Source of the DNA: Elysia marginata
Lineage: Eukaryota > Mollusca > Gastropoda > Plakobranchidae
Direction: 5' to 3'
DNA: 20,471 bases
NCBI GenBank assembly: GCA_019649035.1
Contig: BMAT01007740.1
Span: forward strand, 32,542-53,012
Within the stretch, counting starts at the first letter, position 1. The number at the start of each line of letters is the position of its first letter. The notes beneath the pieces are model-generated. The model saw nothing but the letters and a program-made list of their open reading frames with translations. It ran no database searches and was not told the origin of the DNA. Below are positions 1-9,682 of the stretch, piece after piece. Position numbers and translations under genes: made by a program.

Positions 1-1640
1 GATTGTTATGTAGTATTTCTAAATTTTCAATATCTTTTGTTCAGAAATGTCAGAAAAAAGATCCTATTTATTGAATAAAACAGGACGCTGAGCCTAAAAT
101 CCAATATTGCGCCGTTGCCGTGGCAACCATGCACTCAAAACGAAAAGGAGTTTCCCCTTTTGTTTCCACCTATAAACGTGCTTCGGAAAACACCAATTTC
201 TTCCACCTTTCTTTTAGTCAACATTTTGGAATATTGCGCACTGTCCGTGTGACAATATAAGGAAAAAATTGAAATGTAAATAAACACTCTAAGAGAACGT
301 TTTGTTTCGTATTTCGGCGAAGTACCAGTACACACACTGCATGAGTACTTCGCGCAGTCTTATCAAACAAACAAAATGACTTTTTTAACATAAGTTTTTC
401 TTTGTCGTAAAAGTTGTAACGGGTTCTTTTAAAACCGGCATTAGGGTTAGTACTTTCACAAAATGTTACATTAGCAAGACACTGCACACCTTTTCGGCCT
501 GGGTACAAAGGCCGAACCCATATGGATCGGGTATGTATTGAGTGTCCCCTCGTAACAGATTGAAGGATTAAAAACTGTAAATGAACTCTATTAACATACG
601 GAAAAAGAATATACGGAGAACTAAAAGAAAATCTCACCGAAAAGAAAAAAAGGCGATATGAGAATGCCAGCAAACATTAAATGAAAACCATTTACCAAAA
701 CCACTACTTACTAACCGGGTCATTTTAATATAAACAATAGAACAAAGACCCATGCAGAAAAACTGGTGTTAGGATACATTTTTTAGGTTTAGTTTTTAAG
801 GCAATGAAATCTAGGATTTCCTAGTTCCATTTGTTAGTTCGTTTGTAGAACCCACCAGAAGAAAATTATCATGTGATTCTCGTTAATGGTGCTGAATTCT
901 GGACCAAAATGCTCCAATCTCAATTGCACAGTTGTTTTTTTCTTGAACAATGGACATTGACAAACACTAAAAGTCTCACTTAACTTCTCTACTCAGACAG
1001 GACAATTTTTATTCGAAAAGATTGGAGCCCTAGATTTAGACAGCCTTTCCACTTTCCCTTAAACCATGCTGAAAAGTGTAAGCACATTTTCCCGGGACAG
1101 CAAAGCGCCTTCGTTTCCTGAAGCTCCTGTAATTAGGACACGGATCAGCAGGTAAAGACAGTACTTCTTGCGTAGGTCACGAGGGTGGTTTAGTCCGAAA
1201 GCTAGTCACATTCGCTGAATTTCCCCCAGACATAAAAGCTGTAACTAACTACGCAAACGAACTACGCCACCCTGAATGCGTTTCAGCTTGATCATTTTGG
1301 TGCAATTGAACGTACCAACATATACATTGAAAAAAAAAAAGAAGAAAAAAGTCCGCACGAAGGTCTTGTTTACAAGACAAGTTTGATTCTTATAAATTTC
1401 TAACGCAATTATAAGACTAGCTTTGAAGAAGATGAAGACACAATGTTTGGAAATTACCATAAAGAATATCAATTTTTTTCAGATTTCCTCATTCTGTTAA
1501 CAAAGGCCTAAAGCCCGTAATGTAAACTAAAATGTAAGTAAGTGTGAAAACCTTATGGTGTTAGTCTAAATATATATATCAGTTATCACTGTCTCGATTC
1601 CACACTCACACTCCCTCATTTCAGATTTTTTCTTTTCTTG
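1..1640. other. Intergenic or intronic DNA, nothing recognised
   Basis: AT-rich sequence with many stops on both strands. The longest open frame, 218-673 on the minus strand, has no motif I recognise and is of a length expected occasionally by chance at this base composition. A short inverted repeat lies at 317-353 and is reported separately. No tRNA-type boxes, LINE motifs or splice-framed exons were found. Confidence 0.6.
317..353. repeat. Short inverted repeat (9-bp arms)
   Basis: GCGAAGTAC at 317-325 and its exact reverse complement GTACTTCGC at 345-353 enclose 19 bases. The arms could form a hairpin. No gene or element boundary was seen beside it, so it may be chance. Confidence 0.5.
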
Positions 1641-1649
1641 TTGCTTCCT

Positions 1650-1970
1650 AGAAATACCCAGTCACGTGAATGGGCCAGACTAAAATCAGTCGAATTAAAA
1701 GTTTTATGTCATGTTTTAAGCGCGATAAAGATAATACCACGGTACATTTACAAGACCTGTTGACGAAACATTTCCCTGAACGACATGAGGGATCAGGTAC
1801 AAAAACCTGATTAGAAATTCCGCGCACAGATTCGAAGATAGGTGGCAGGTCTAGTTCTGTTAATAGCACTTAACTATGGAATGAATTACCCATATCTAAA
1901 AAAATATTGCAAAACCACCGAGTTGTTTGAAAACCACTTAAAACATGTTTTTTCAAACGATAATACAGTC
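1650..1970 (+). mobile_element. LINE relic, C-terminal end of reverse transcriptase ORF (CR1/L2-like)
   Basis: One frame running from 1691 to the TAA at 1961-1963 reads as the tail of a non-LTR retrotransposon polyprotein. In order it shows RIK (1691), HLQDLLTK, IPRT, GGRSSSVNS, LWNELP and LKTCFFKR. These match the usual order of the region after the RT thumb: YLQDLL, then IPRT..GxRSFSV, then LWNxLP, then FKxxLKTxLF. Three in-frame stops interrupt it (1808, 1871, 1928), but I need no frameshift across these 90 codons, so decay is mostly by substitution. Homology probably reaches back to about 1650. RT catalytic motifs and endonuclease are absent, as expected for a 5'-truncated copy. The clade is uncertain among CR1, L2 and related LINEs. 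It is not functional. Confidence 0.8.
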
Positions 1971-2308
1971 TTTAATAAAAGACCCTTAGGGCTAACTGAA
2001 TATACCTACTAAAACTTAACGCAGCTCAAAAGGGGTTAGGATTGAATAAAGGATCCCTTAAAACTTTTCATTCCTTCTGTTTGAAATACTATTTCATATA
2101 ATTTTTGAGTTATGTTTTTTTTTAAAACTGAACATACTGAAGGTATATACATATATAACTGCATTTTAGCAATTTAATTTTAGTTTGTTTGAATTACAGG
2201 TTTTTCGTTTTATTCATATCTTTTTCATAAAGAGTTCATTTTATCTTAAAAAATTAATTTACGGTACGTATCTAAATATATTTTTTTTAAATATTGGTTT
2301 GTTTTCAA
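1971..2308. other. Probable LINE 3' flank and AT-rich DNA
   Basis: The sequence follows the LINE C-terminal relic and may include its 3' untranslated tail. I could not place a tail repeat or a target-site duplication. Nothing else was recognised. Confidence 0.4.
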
Positions 2309-2376
2309 CCCCCCCCCCCCCCAAAAAAAAAAACAAAAACAAAAAAAAAACAAAAAACAAAAAACAAAACAAAACA
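2309..2376. repeat. Poly-C run joined to A-rich (CAAAA)n-like tract
   Basis: Fourteen C residues (2309-2322) are followed at once by eleven A residues and then A-rich sequence with a C every 5-10 bases to about 2376. It translates to low-complexity Pro/Lys-Asn peptide on one strand and Phe/Leu-rich peptide on the other, neither of which is a gene. Such tracts vary in length and are prone to assembly error. Confidence 0.85.
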
Positions 2377-3590
2377 ACTTTACTTTTTAATATAGTAGTC
2401 TTAAAAGTTGTTGCGCCTAAAGCCTTTTGTTCAAGATGGCAAATTGGGCTTTCACAAATATAAAACAAATAAAACAAATAAAAAGATGTTAAAGCCAACC
2501 CGGTCTAGGTTTTTTTTTCAAATTTCTTTACCCTTTACCCAATAAGAAAACTTCACGGAGCTCCCAATTCTCATTTTAACCCTCACAATCTACTTCCATT
2601 TAATGAAGACACGATTCGAGACCTTGTACAAATCCCTACCCTTTCGTAAGGTTTCCTCTCGACACAGCCGACAAATCTCCGCCAATTTGTTAGCGCAATT
2701 CTCGAGATGGAACATCTATACTGGGGAGTAAAAGAGAATTCACGTGTTGGTTATTTCATTTTTTTTTTGGAACACGAGTTAAAGCAGCCTGCTAGGGAAC
2801 CAATATGAGCAAGTAGTCAGGTATTTATTGAACTGTAAAATAAAACAAATTTTGGGTTTTATTAGCCTACTAAAAAACTTCTAACAGCCCACGTGGGCGT
2901 AAACTTATTTTTGGAGAGGATTGGGTATACATTTTAACGTCTGATAAAAGCTAGGGCACTGGGTTTAAAAAGCTTTATTAAGGTAAAGGCCTTATTATCA
3001 TTATTTGAATGTGCTTTCATTGGGTTTGGAAGGTTTGCAGTTTCTATTTACAGGTTGAGTAAAATTATTGGCAATATGCGTAAACCAAAAGCAGCACCTA
3101 AAAACGGAAAATCTTTACGAAATAGGGAGCACCGTCATTTGTTAAAGGAAAAAAAACATTTTGAGCCAGACAGAGAATGAAGGCGCCGGAAAGGACATGG
3201 AGGAAGCAAAAATACTGACACATTTTTGGGAGATAGAAGGTAGTGGTGGATATTCTATTGCCTGACACAAGGCACGTCTATTACGTTAAAACTAAAAGAA
3301 ATGCAATATTGATTATAATTACGTTAACATCTCTGCATTGTTTTATTGAGTTAAAGGTTGTTTTGTCAGTTTGAAGAGCGACATAGATTATTGGAGCTTA
3401 AGCGCCTACAAATTTGTGTGCCATTTCTTCCGGCTTTTGACAATATTTTTAGACATTTATAAAAAAAAAACTGTATTTGCTTTTTATTATTTTTTTTTCT
3501 AATCTGCCTGTCCTAGTTTTCCCTGCCTCCTATTTTTCATTTCTTAATTATTTCCTAAAAAAGTTTTAACTTATATTCACGCTGGTGATT
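2377..3590. other. Intergenic or intronic DNA
   Basis: AT-rich, with no open frame or repeat recognised apart from a 12-bp perfect palindrome at 2887-2898. GA-rich sequence begins just downstream. Confidence 0.55.
2887..2898. other. 12-bp perfect palindrome with E-box core
   Basis: GCCCACGTGGGC is its own reverse complement and contains the CACGTG core bound by bHLH factors such as Myc/Max and USF. The palindrome is seen directly. A regulatory role is only a possibility, because no gene or promoter is recognised nearby. Confidence 0.35.
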
Positions 3591-3618
3591 GTGTGTATGC
3601 TCATATTAAAATACACAC

Positions 3619-3637
3619 AGAAAGAAAGAAAGGGAGA

Positions 3638-3688
<51 letters not shown>
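3619..3688. repeat. (GA)n microsatellite, left flank of SINE
   Basis: An uninterrupted AG run at 3641-3688 (24 units) follows imperfect GA-rich sequence from about 3619. It abuts the 3' end of the minus-strand SINE at 3689. Confidence 0.95.
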
Positions 3689-3690
<2 letters not shown>

Positions 3691-3978
3691 GGTTGAATTT
3701 ACGTCCCATTCAACTACGAGATTATATCAGAGACGACACTGGGGACAAATGAAAGCGTTCTGCCACTCTTTGATGTACGGAGCGCTTGCATACACCACAC
3801 CCGATCACATTATTCTGAAACCGGGCCAACCAGACGTAACACTAAAATTCCATAATGCCGGACACTAGGCGGATCAGCTGCTAATACCAATTTTAAAGTC
3901 CTTGGTTTGACTCGGCCGAGGATCGAACCACGCACTCCCGATCTCTGAGCGAGTGTCTTACCGCTAGGCCACAGAGCT

Positions 3979-3981
<3 letters not shown>
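3689..3981 (-). mobile_element. tRNA-derived SINE, apparently near full length (~290 bp)
   Basis: Read on the minus strand, the element begins with a tRNA-like head. The Pol III A box TGGCCTAGCGGT is at 3971-3960 and the B box GGTTCGATCC is at 3929-3920, a tRNA-like spacing. The body then runs about 230 bases. It ends with a segment containing CCCCAGTGTCGTCTCTGATA and a terminal ACGTAAATTCAACCAA next to a CT repeat. A perfect B box, a good A box, a non-tRNA body and a simple-sequence end are the definition of a tRNA-derived SINE. The anticodon arm is degenerate, so this is not a working tRNA gene. SINEs depend on a LINE partner for reverse transcription; the partner cannot be named from this copy. 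Both flanks are (GA)n, which suggests insertion into an existing GA tract. Confidence 0.85.

Positions 3982-4027
<46 letters not shown>
3982..4027. repeat. (GA)n microsatellite, right flank of SINE
   Basis: About 22 GA units run from 3982 and pass into G-rich sequence near 4027. The tract abuts the tRNA-like 5' end of the SINE and mirrors the tract on its other side. Confidence 0.95.
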
Positions 4028-4031
<4 letters not shown>

Positions 4032-5339
4032 AGGGAGGCAAGCAGGCAGTGAGACAAAGAATCAATGTGAGAGCGAACGAGATATAGAGGGAAAGAGACT
4101 TTGATAAAGAATAGACTTCTAGATAAAATAAGAGAAATAGGCAAGAACAGCGAAACAATAAGGCATTGAGACATAATAGATCAATAAAGCAACTCCCCAG
4201 GCGTGTTGTCTGTCCCATCCGGGGCTTTGTCAATACTTTTAGAGCTACAATATATACCATCCGGGGCTGTTAAGAAATGATAACGTAAGCAGACAGACAA
4301 GACTAATAAGTTCTTTGCTTTTTATCGAATCCATCTTCCTCCTACTTAAAGAGCAAAAAAGATCCCTATCTAGTCCGAAAAGGCTCTCAAAAAACGGTTT
4401 ATATTTCAAAGAGCCGACTTTCGTTTGGACAACAAAATCTATGAGTTTTCTTTCAAAATCTTTTTTTTAAACTTCTATTATTAGCGCAATTTCCCCTGAA
4501 GACCCGTCACATGTTCCTATTTTCTCTGTCTCGTTTGATCTTCCAGTGTCACTTAATATGGTGTTATCTCTGGCCCTAAAATGAGCTTTTCCGTCAATCA
4601 GTAGGCCTACAGTGCCCCTTTTTTAAAATTCAGCGTCTGCTTCATTTGCCAAAAATATGTTCTCCTTTTGCATTAACCTATAAATATTCTACCTTAGCGT
4701 GGCGTTTTCACTTCTTGAATGTCTTTGATTTGGCTGACTTTCATTTTCTTTTCACGATCATTAAATTTACGGCACCCAAGGTTCTTCGGCTTGTTTTTCT
4801 TCTTCATATTGTTGTTTCTCTATTGTTTATTGAAAAAAAAGCATCAAGTCTTCCAGTACCAGGATTAAATTCAGTGCATATTAAGGGAGTTAATTTGGCT
4901 TCTCTGCCCCGCACTCAACGTTACACCCAGGCATAACATTTTTCACAATATCCTTATTCAAAATATACCAAAAATTAAAAGCTTTTGCGCGTGCATTATA
5001 TATGTTTGATGCACGTTTCTTTAAATTCAGGATGATATTTGCTGGAAAATGTCACGCGTCCAGGGGAAATGAGTCGAATGCCAGAGTTTTCACCCTCAAC
5101 AAAAGGCGCTGCTGTTTTGGGTAAAAAAGAAAAGTTCGTAAAATTATCAATATTCTAATTCTGTGACTGTTGTTACTTTTAAAATATACACAAAAACAAG
5201 GAGACATCCTTTACTAAATTGCGTTTTCCGATTGAAAAAAAGCATTTCTGACTTTCGACTTATTCGCACTGTATGCGAGACAATCATCTTTTCTTCTGAT
5301 TTTTTTAAAAGTATACTTTCTTCTTAAAAAATACGAAAA
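4028..5339. other. Intergenic or intronic DNA
   Basis: No recognised gene. A 12-bp word, CCATCCGGGGCT, occurs twice 42 bp apart (4215-4226 and 4257-4268). An open frame at 4646-4936 gives a Phe/Leu-rich peptide with no known motif and is not supported as a gene. Confidence 0.5.
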
Positions 5340-6131
5340 TTACTGGTGCGATTTGATACTGATGCTATGACGGTGCCATCCCGTCTCCGAGGTGGGCTGT
5401 CACGGTGCGCCATCTTCGTCTGTCCAGGGCCGTCTCACACACTTCACTCATTTTCATCTGGGACGTCTCTTGGATGTTGCCCAGCCAGGTCTGCCTTCTT
5501 CGCCCTCTGCCACGCCTTCCATCAATCTTTCCCTCCAGGATTCTTTTCTGAATGCTATCATGTCTTCTCAAATGACCATAATATTTCATTTTTCTTCTTT
5601 GAATTGTCAACAAGAGTTCAGGCCTTTGCAATCCAACACTTTCCAGGACTTTTTTATTTGTTACTTTTTCCTTCCACGATATTCTCTGCATTCTTTTATA
5701 GATCCACATTTCCATGGCCTCTATTCTCTTTGCTGTGTTTTTATTGAGAGTCCATGTCTCACTTGCATACAGGAACGGTGACCATACAAAGCATTTCATT
5801 ACTCTCAATCTAGTAAGTAGACCCACTCTCTTGCTTGTTAGTATATGAGAGAGTTTTGTGAAGGCGCTCTTGGTAATTGTTATCCTACTCTTTATTTCAT
5901 CGTCGGATCGAGCATCTGTTGTGATAAGTTGACCCAAGTACCTGAACTGTTCAATCTGCTCAATACACTTCCCCTTCACTTTGATATTAACTTTTGGTGA
6001 TTCTGTCTTTGATATTACCATGACTTTTGTCTTCTTCGTATTCATCATCAGACCATACTGTTCACTTTTCTCTTCTATTATAGTAACAAGGTTTTGCAGA
6101 CCATTTTCAGATTCAGCCAAGAGTACTGATA
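5340..6131 (-). mobile_element. 5'-truncated LINE, intact C-terminal part of reverse transcriptase (RTE-like)
   Basis: A 251-codon frame (6120 to the TAG at 5367-5365) encodes the C-terminal part of a non-LTR retrotransposon endonuclease-RT protein. In order: VLLAES just after the expected catalytic YADD box, NTKKTKVMVIS (27-37), FRYLGQLIT (59-67), a thumb region with LYASETWTL (117-125), GHLRRHD (182-188) and GRGRRRQTWL (204-213). The C-terminal set GHxxRHD..ILEGKI..GRGR.R.TWL is characteristic of RTE-type LINEs. The frame opens with a non-ATG codon (TTG at 6120) because the element is cut at its 5' end, not because translation starts there. An in-frame stop a few codons upstream marks non-LINE flank, so the break falls right at the catalytic box. 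Without YADD and endonuclease it cannot transpose. The absence of stops over 251 codons makes it younger than the other LINE pieces here. Clade assignment is from memory of family motifs. Confidence 0.9.
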
Positions 6132-6636
6132 ACGTTAATTATTTATAGCCAGAGGTTTTAGTATTTCCGGCAACCTGTCTCGGGCCTAAGTCTATACCTG
6201 TCTTAATTGTCAATGATTTTAGTTAACATGTAATGAAGAGAAGTTTTGAAATAATAAAAAAACAGGTCGTTTGCTTTTTTTTTTGCATAAAAAAAAATAA
6301 TTAAAACCGACCAGCAGCTGTAATAATCGCACTATCAAAGACACTTCATAATGCTAACGACAAACTGACTGTGTCTCTGAGGCCATGAAATTAAAGCGCC
6401 TAAATGTTGTGAGTTCTGCTACTCCCTCATTTATTCTTCTCAGGACTAGTAGGAAACTGAAAACAAAAAAGGAATAAAGCAGTTTGGTTTTATGTGTAGA
6501 AAAAATTTCTCGCCGTGTTACGGGATCCGACAGACCAGAACTCCAGAACTGGACAGGTCTTGCCACACAATACGTGTCTTGACTTGGCTTCGACAGCACG
6601 AAGAAAGAGAATAATGTTATATTGCACAGACAACCA

Positions 6637-6638
<2 letters not shown>
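6132..6638. other. Intergenic or intronic DNA
   Basis: AT-rich. An open frame on the minus strand (6743-6354) spans the CT repeat as Arg-Glu repeats, which marks it as low-complexity artefact. The segment near 6390-6410 contains GGCGC(T/C)-type sequence reminiscent of SINE or LINE tails, but too little to call. Confidence 0.45.

Positions 6639-6681
<43 letters not shown>
6639..6681. repeat. (CT)n microsatellite
   Basis: About 21 uninterrupted CT units. No SINE boxes were found on either side. Confidence 0.95.
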
Positions 6682-6683
<2 letters not shown>

Positions 6684-7188
6684 GTTAGGACAGCGATGTA
6701 GGGTCCGATACCTTACGTTTTTTAAATCTATCTTGCTTATCACGATTTTTTTTATTAGTTTTCATAATTTTAACTTTGATGATGCGCAAGCTTTCTAATT
6801 AGAATCAAATTTCTGAGTCAGTGGACGCCAGTATTTCACGAAGGTTCTGGTATTTTACTTGACATGCTTTTCGTAATGTAAATCTTAACCAATCTGATTG
6901 TAATCTTTGATGCTGGGTCTGTTACACCAACAGCTTCTTTTCTTTATTTTTGGCTTACTAAATCCAATGAATATTGTTGAAGAGAACAACTGCTCGTTTG
7001 GTTATACGGATCTGTACAGACATGACCCGTCACATCTCTTCCAGATCTGTCACTTGGAATTGAAAAACAGACATCATCAGAAATAATATATGGATACAAA
7101 AGATGTTTATTCTCGCATTCTAAAGAATATTGTGGCTAGATGTATTGGGAAAAATACCCATCGTCTTCTGTTAGGTACGATCATTTTA
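6682..7188. other. Intergenic or intronic DNA, nothing recognised
   Basis: No open frame, repeat or RNA signature was recognised before the SINE that begins near 7189. Confidence 0.5.
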
Positions 7189-7517
7189 TGGAGCAGCGTG
7201 GCTTTGTGGTTAGGGCGTCGGACTTGTGATGCGGCTGTCGCGGGTTCGATTCCCACCACGACATATGTTTTAACTGCCTAAGGAAAGCAATTTATCCACA
7301 TTTTCTTTAGTCCACCCACCTGTAAAATGGGTACCTGGCTGTAGGCAGTGCTTGAAATTTGTAGAATGATAGTATTTGAGCGCCTAACTGACAGCCGTGC
7401 TGTAATGCTCTGAAAAATGAGTTTAATTTGCTTCGGTTTGTATTGGCCTGCTGGGGGAAATATGTAAAGTCTTGAGACTTCCTTCGGCGTTTGAAGACTA
7501 TAATCCATATTTTTTTT
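7189..7517 (+). mobile_element. tRNA-derived SINE, near full length (~325 bp)
   Basis: The head has an A box TGGCTTTGTGGT at 7199-7210 and a perfect B box GGTTCGATTCC at 7243-7253. The 3' acceptor side (CACGACA) pairs only partly with the 5' side (CAGCGTG), and the anticodon stem is mismatched, so it is a tRNA-derived promoter and not a functional tRNA. A body of about 250 bases follows. It includes a conserved-looking central block, CTGTAAAATGGGTACCTGGC, at 7321-7340. The 3' end (TAAAGTCTTGAGACTTC and a final CTATAATCC, ending in T-rich sequence near 7510) resembles the GCGCTATATAAA-type tails of many invertebrate SINEs. The modular head, central block and tail suggest one of the domain-bearing metazoan SINE groups, but I cannot say which. 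Any ORF through it is incidental. Confidence 0.85.
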
Positions 7518-9020
7518 AGACCGGAACCATTAATATTAAGTTTCTCTTGCGATGCCTTGGGAAATTCGATATCTTTGTTGAAGATAATAAAACCTCTTCA
7601 GTGCGACATTTTATTGTGTAAGGCCTTTATCAAGTTTACCAAATAGGTAAGCACCTAGCTTTTTCTAAAAAAAGAATTACACGTCTAAAGGGATCCTTAT
7701 TATATTTTATGCGTCGATAACAGTGTTTTTACACCAGATAAAAAAACACCAATGCTTAGCAGTTTTAAATGATATCTAGCTCATTAAAAAAGAATAAGGT
7801 TTAGGGAAGTCTAAAATTATTCTTGTCATTTGATGTAAAAGTTTGAAACTCAAAAAGTCTCCTTTCATTGCAATAATCCCAAAACATTTCTTACTTTCTA
7901 ACCTTCAAGACACTGGCATTGCAATAATTCCAAAATATTTCTTACTTTCTAACGTTCAAGACTCTGGCATAGGCCAAATGAAGGTCGCAGAAATATAGAT
8001 CAACAAAATAGAGCGGCCAGAAAAAACAACTAAACTCACTAAGACACATGTTGAGGATTATTCTCTTCCCACCGGAAATGAAAATACAAAAAGAAGAAGA
8101 AAAACACAGAGTCGCAAGAGGAACCAGAATAATAACTCGTGGGCCAGACACATTTTAGTGATTATTGAATTGTGTCGGAGAATAAAGTAGCGTGGGTGGC
8201 AGGCAAACTCAACATTGGAGACACGGCTGTCAGAACTCCTGTCTCAAGTCAGGTCGTCGCAGCAGGGAGACCCCAGTCAATGCTGTTTGAGTGCATTTAT
8301 TTATAATTAGCCTGGTGTTGATGTTTTGTAGATACCTCGTTTTTAGACACAAGCCCGTCTGGTTGTGAACAAAAAAAAAAGAATCACTGTCTTAGTTTAT
8401 TATTAAAGACAACGATAAAAGCTGAGCATCACGTGTTGCCGCTGTCATATCAGAGATAGGCTGAGACCCCCAACATAATTCCCAGCATCTCATTGATCAG
8501 AATTCTAACTTTCCACAACAGATGGACGAAGATGCAGAGGAATGGAGAGGTGGGTGGGTTCTGATACATAATTATTTGGAGTTATAGCCCTTAGAAGAAA
8601 ATATTTTACTCTATCTCCAACTTAATAATATTAACAAAATATGTCGTATTTTCAATGTTATTTAACATATCGTCTTCAAATAAAAAATAATGAAATAAAG
8701 ACAACCTCTTTTTTTAATTTAATGTAAAAAAGTAACTTTCATTTTTTACCAATGTGGATGGTTTTCCCAGCTCCTCACACAATTCATTAACGATACAGAT
8801 TTGTCTTCTCTAGAAGATTTCACTGGTTTTTTTTACTTGTGGACAACGCAAGCTTTTCTAAAGCATGTTCTTAAATAGGCAGTATATCAGCCCTAATTTT
8901 TTTTTATTTTATGGCATATCTTTACAAATTTGAGAGACTCCCCGGCCCCCACCCATACCTCCAGGTGTAAAATTTGAATGTTAGTTATATATGCTTTATG
9001 CTATATTCTATATCGCACGC
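7518..9020. other. Intergenic or intronic DNA with a small tandem duplication
   Basis: AT-rich sequence with no convincing gene. It contains the 51-bp duplication at 7867-7968. Around 8185-8290 there is higher-GC sequence that is weakly tRNA- or SINE-like, but no B box could be matched. Confidence 0.5.
7867..7968. repeat. 51-bp tandem duplication
   Basis: Two adjacent 51-bp copies, 7867-7917 and 7918-7968, each beginning ATTGCAATAAT and ending CTGGC, differ at 4 positions (47/51 identical) with no gaps. This is a fairly recent local duplication by slippage or unequal exchange. A minus-strand open frame at 8151-7942 crosses one copy but has no recognised motif. Confidence 0.95.
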
Positions 9021-9240
9021 CATATTTTTAAATATCTAAATTGACTGGCTCCCTCTATCTTAACGACCTCATCGAGGTTTACACACCCAACAGATTAAAG
9101 ATCAGCTAATGAAAACATTTTAAATGAACACCTATGTAAATCAAAATTTGTAGAGTGTTCTTTCTTTTTCTATGCCCCTGAGGTTTGGAACAGCTTGTCT
9201 ACTGAAACATAGCAGTATTTTACTTGTACGTCATTTAATT
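9021..9240 (+). mobile_element. LINE relic, C-terminal end of reverse transcriptase ORF (CR1/L2-like)
   Basis: Across three frames the strand reads HIFKYLN and LAPS (from 9021), YLNDLIEVYTPNR (about 9056-9094), SANENILNEHLCKSKF, FFFYAPEVWNSLSTE (about 9155-9200) and SFNSHL. This is the standard order of the post-thumb region of CR1/L2-type LINEs: VFKxLNGLAPxYLxDLI, then ER.FSVxAPxxWNSLP, then SFKxxLKTxLF. At least two frame changes and several stops are needed, so the copy is old and dead. It belongs to the same broad group as the 1650-1970 relic, but the two are too diverged to say they are one family. The 5' part, with catalytic motifs, is absent. Confidence 0.75.
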
Positions 9241-9497
9241 CCCACCTTTAATAGAAATATACAGTAAACCTGATCAGTAGATTTTGTTGCCTTTAAGTTT
9301 CAGATCAGCAATAATAAGAACTATTTTTCTTTATACCTTTTAAGCTAGTATGTACTTATATATGTTTTAGTTAGTTATTTTTGTCATTTGTAGTACTAAA
9401 TCACTTAAACAAATTTTTATGTCTATGATTATTATGTAAAATCGCCATCGAGCATTTTCTGTGGATTTTAGACGCTATACTAATACATTATTACTAT
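9241..9497. other. Probable LINE 3' flank, AT-rich
   Basis: AT-rich DNA following the LINE C-terminus, possibly its 3' tail, ending in ATT-type repeat. No boundary was identified. Confidence 0.4.
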
Positions 9498-9505
9498 TAA
9501 TACTA

Positions 9506-9536
<31 letters not shown>

Positions 9537-9558
9537 TATTATTATTATTTTTATAACT
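9498..9558. repeat. (ATT)n microsatellite
   Basis: ATT/ACT triplets run for about 60 bases with a few interruptions. This may be the simple-sequence tail of the upstream LINE relic, but the two cannot be joined with confidence. Confidence 0.9.
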
Positions 9559-9611
9559 ATTATGCTTTGCTACAATATAAAGAGATGCAAAGCAACAATA
9601 TGGAAAAAAAC

Positions 9612-9682
9612 AGGCAGAGAGAGAGAGGGAGGGCAGAGAGAGCGAGCGAGCGAGAGAATTGAATTGAATTTTATTTTATTTT
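9612..9682. repeat. GA-rich, GAGC and GAATT/TTTTA short repeats
   Basis: GA-rich sequence with GAGC repeats (9612-9654) passes into three GAATT units and then TTTTA-type units to about 9682. Simple sequence only. Confidence 0.8.

Noticed and set aside
218-673. 151-codon open frame on the minus strand
   Set aside because: Phe/Leu/Ser-rich with no domain or motif I recognise, no splice context, and a length that chance can produce in a 20-kb AT-rich window.
3593-3868. 91-codon open frame on the plus strand
   Set aside because: It is a GA repeat plus the antisense of the SINE.
3912-3980. Functional tRNA gene on the minus strand
   Set aside because: The anticodon arm does not form a proper 7-base loop and the sequence continues into a SINE body.
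4646-4936. 96-codon open frame on the plus strand
   Set aside because: Hydrophobic, unmotivated peptide with no signal-peptide pattern or family match.
5346-5781. Plus-strand open frames of about 130 codons
   Set aside because: They are antisense shadows of the minus-strand LINE reverse transcriptase.
6354-6743. Arg-Glu repeat protein on the minus strand
   Set aside because: The repeat is simply the (CT)n microsatellite translated, and the flanking residues match nothing.
7189-7265. Functional tRNA gene
   Set aside because: A and B boxes are good, but acceptor and anticodon stems are mismatched and a SINE body follows.
8185-8290. Possible further tRNA-derived SINE
   Set aside because: GC-rich and loosely A-box-like, but no B box or body could be matched.
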